Below, in pieces: positions 4,881 to 5,543 of a stretch of DNA of 5,543 nt; positions within the stretch are counted from its first letter, which is position 1, and each line of letters starts with the position of its first letter. The position numbers and the translations under genes are program-made. The notes beneath the pieces are model-generated. The model was not told the DNA's origin and ran no database searches. It saw only the letters and a list, made by a program, of their open reading frames with translations. Source of the stretch: Pseudomonadota bacterium. GTDB taxonomy: Bacteria; Pseudomonadota; Gammaproteobacteria; Acidithiobacillales; Acidithiobacillaceae. The DNA lies in NCBI GenBank assembly GCA_021827445.1, contig JAKAVW010000217.1:1-5543 (forward strand), read 5' to 3'.

Positions 4881-5267
4881 ATGAATAAGCGTTTGCTTCT
4901 GATTATGATGGTGCTGTCCCCGATCTTGCTTACCGCCTGTAGCATGGCGAGCGGGGGCGGGCCGCTGGCGACTGTCTATACAGGCCAGAGCACACATTAC
5001 TACCCGACGGCATTTCAGCCCACTTTCGCGGCAGCTACGCGGGTGCTGGGGCAAATGCATTGTGTCATTCTCCATACCGAAAGTGTGGGCACCTCCCCCC
5101 AAAGCGGGATTATTCATGCGCGTAACGGGCACATGCTGGTGGATGTAACGATCATGCCGAAGGGTCCGCAGGTTACTGCGGTGGCCACGCGTTTTGGTCT
5201 GTTGGGCAGTGTTCAGGATGATCAGCATTTTCACATTTTGCTGAAAGCAGCGCTGGGTCTGGGATGA
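4881..5267 (+). CDS. Small DUF3568-like lipoprotein of unknown function
   Basis: A 128-aa predicted lipoprotein. Residues 1-19 form a signal peptide (MNKR, then a hydrophobic run) ending in lipobox LTAC with C20 as the lipidated cysteine. Ser at +2 suggests outer-membrane delivery by Lol. The mature part resembles DUF3568: a start like TVYTGQSTHYYP, a helix-like TFAAATRVLGQMHC, then strands GIIHARNGHMLVDVTIMPKG and VTAVATRFGLLGS, ending VQDDQHFHILLKAALGLG. No catalytic motif is visible. I chose the ATG at 4881 because GAGG lies 6 nt upstream and it gives a clean signal peptide; in-frame ATGs at 4869 and 4875 would add 4 or 2 residues. It is divergent from the methyltransferase and co-oriented with miaB, although miaB has its own promoter candidate. 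The family assignment is from recalled pattern, not a search. Confidence 0.82.
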   Translation: MNKRLLLIMMVLSPILLTACSMASGGGPLATVYTGQSTHYYPTAFQPTFAAATRVLGQMHCVILHTESVGTSPQSGIIHARNGHMLVDVTIMPKGPQVTAVATRFGLLGSVQDDQHFHILLKAALGLG

Positions 5268-5280
5268 TTCCGTAATCGGT

Positions 5281-5311
5281 GGCCGCCCCTTGTCAATTTT
5301 TCGGGGTGGCC
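5281..5311. repeat. GC-rich dyad after the lipoprotein gene, overlapping the miaB promoter
   Basis: GGCCGCCCC (5281-5289) pairs with GGGGTGGCC (5303-5311), nine pairs including one G-U, around a 13-nt loop. It lies 13 bp after the lipoprotein stop and may end that transcript, but no U run follows (next bases CTATCATC), so it is not a standard intrinsic terminator. The loop holds the miaB -35 and the right arm lies in the promoter spacer, so it may also act as an operator. Confidence 0.45.
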
Positions 5312-5318
5312 CTATCAT
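5290..5318 (+). promoter_or_regulatory. Likely sigma70-type promoter for miaB
   Basis: TTGTCA (5290-5295, 5/6 match) and TATCAT (5313-5318, 5/6 match) are spaced by exactly 17 bp. Transcription would begin near 5325, giving a leader of about 27 nt before the miaB TTG. This is the best-matching promoter of normal spacing in the window. Confidence 0.6.
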
Positions 5319-5351
5319 CATCCATAAGTCCTCACTTCTTCTGGGAATGCA

Positions 5352-5543
5352 TTGCAGAACCTGTACATCAAGACTTACGGCTGTCAGATGAATGAGTATG
5401 ACTCCGAGCGCATGGCTGATGTGCTGGCGGTCAGTCATGGATTGCATCTGGTGGACGATCCGGTGCTCGCCGATGTACTCCTGCTCAATACCTGCTCCAT
5501 CCGTGAAAAAGCCGAAGACAAAGTGTTTACTCAACTGGGTTTT
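5352..5543 (+). CDS. miaB: tRNA-2-methylthio-N6-dimethylallyladenosine synthase MiaB, N-terminal part
   Basis: A radical-SAM methylthiotransferase that adds a 2-methylthio group to i6A37 of tRNAs reading UNN codons. The 64 codons present cover the start of the UPF0004 domain: IKTYGCQMNEYDSERMADVL (6-25) and VLLLNTCSIREKAEDKVF (42-59). C11 and C48 are two of the three cysteines that hold the auxiliary 4Fe-4S cluster; the third and the radical-SAM CxxxCxxC motif lie beyond the window. Full family length is about 440-480 aa. The start is TTG at 5352: the frame has a stop at 5325-5327 and no ATG or GTG before the conserved block. GGGA lies 5 nt upstream. An ATG at 5347 is in another frame and stops after 14 codons. 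In many proteobacteria miaB is followed by phoH-like and ybeY genes; that cannot be seen here. Confidence 0.95.
   Translation, partial: MQNLYIKTYGCQMNEYDSERMADVLAVSHGLHLVDDPVLADVLLLNTCSIREKAEDKVFTQLGF

Noticed and set aside
4866..5534. 222-codon minus-strand open frame opposite the lipoprotein and miaB
   Set aside because: It is antisense to two recognisable genes and to the miaB promoter, and shows no domain; a shadow frame.
1..5543. A defence island, mobile element, CRISPR array or RNA gene
   Set aside because: No transposase, integrase, terminal inverted repeats, regularly spaced repeats or tRNA-like folds were found on either strand; gene content is ordinary housekeeping.

Overview
The window (about 5.5 kb, moderately GC-rich coding DNA) is a compact, conserved bacterial chromosomal segment. 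Gene content points to a Gram-negative proteobacterium: chorismate lyase plus 4-hydroxybenzoate octaprenyltransferase (ubiCA, ubiquinone synthesis), a zinc-containing PriA, an MiaB with a proteobacterial N-terminus and a DUF3568-like lipoprotein. An Acidithiobacillus-like organism is my best guess from overall impression; no search was possible, so this is inference. I see no mobile element, CRISPR array, tRNA or rRNA.

Layout. Positions 1-80 (minus) hold the first 26 codons of a CspA-type cold shock gene, with a candidate promoter at 126-153. Positions 185-2350 (minus) encode the replication-restart helicase PriA. Positions 2351-2618 are a non-coding gap with unusual structure: a hairpin abutting the priA start, four DnaA-box-like 9-mers in one orientation (two match TTATNCACA exactly, two have one mismatch), a 50-bp stretch that is 82% A+T, and a 19-bp dyad. 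Positions 2619-4718 (minus) form a probable operon of a SAM-dependent methyltransferase (phospholipid N-methyltransferase-like), ubiC and ubiA. ubiC and ubiA overlap as TGATG. Positions 4719-4880 are a divergent promoter region. Positions 4881-5267 (plus) encode a small DUF3568-like lipoprotein, followed by a dyad that overlaps a good sigma70-type promoter, and then the first 64 codons of miaB (TTG start) running off the window.

How the genes work together. UbiC makes 4-hydroxybenzoate from chorismate and UbiA prenylates it, the first two committed steps of ubiquinone synthesis. The upstream methyltransferase is co-oriented and may modify a membrane lipid or another substrate. PriA, cold shock protein and MiaB are housekeeping functions (replication restart, RNA chaperoning, tRNA modification).

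The most interesting signal is the priA-ubiA gap: DnaA-box-like pairs flank an AT-rich element, which could be a replication origin away from dnaA or a DnaA-controlled priA promoter. Secondary points are consensus -35 and -10 hexamers with a 14-bp spacer at ubiC, and short dyads at the translation starts of priA and the methyltransferase. Nothing in the protein-coding content looks like a new system.
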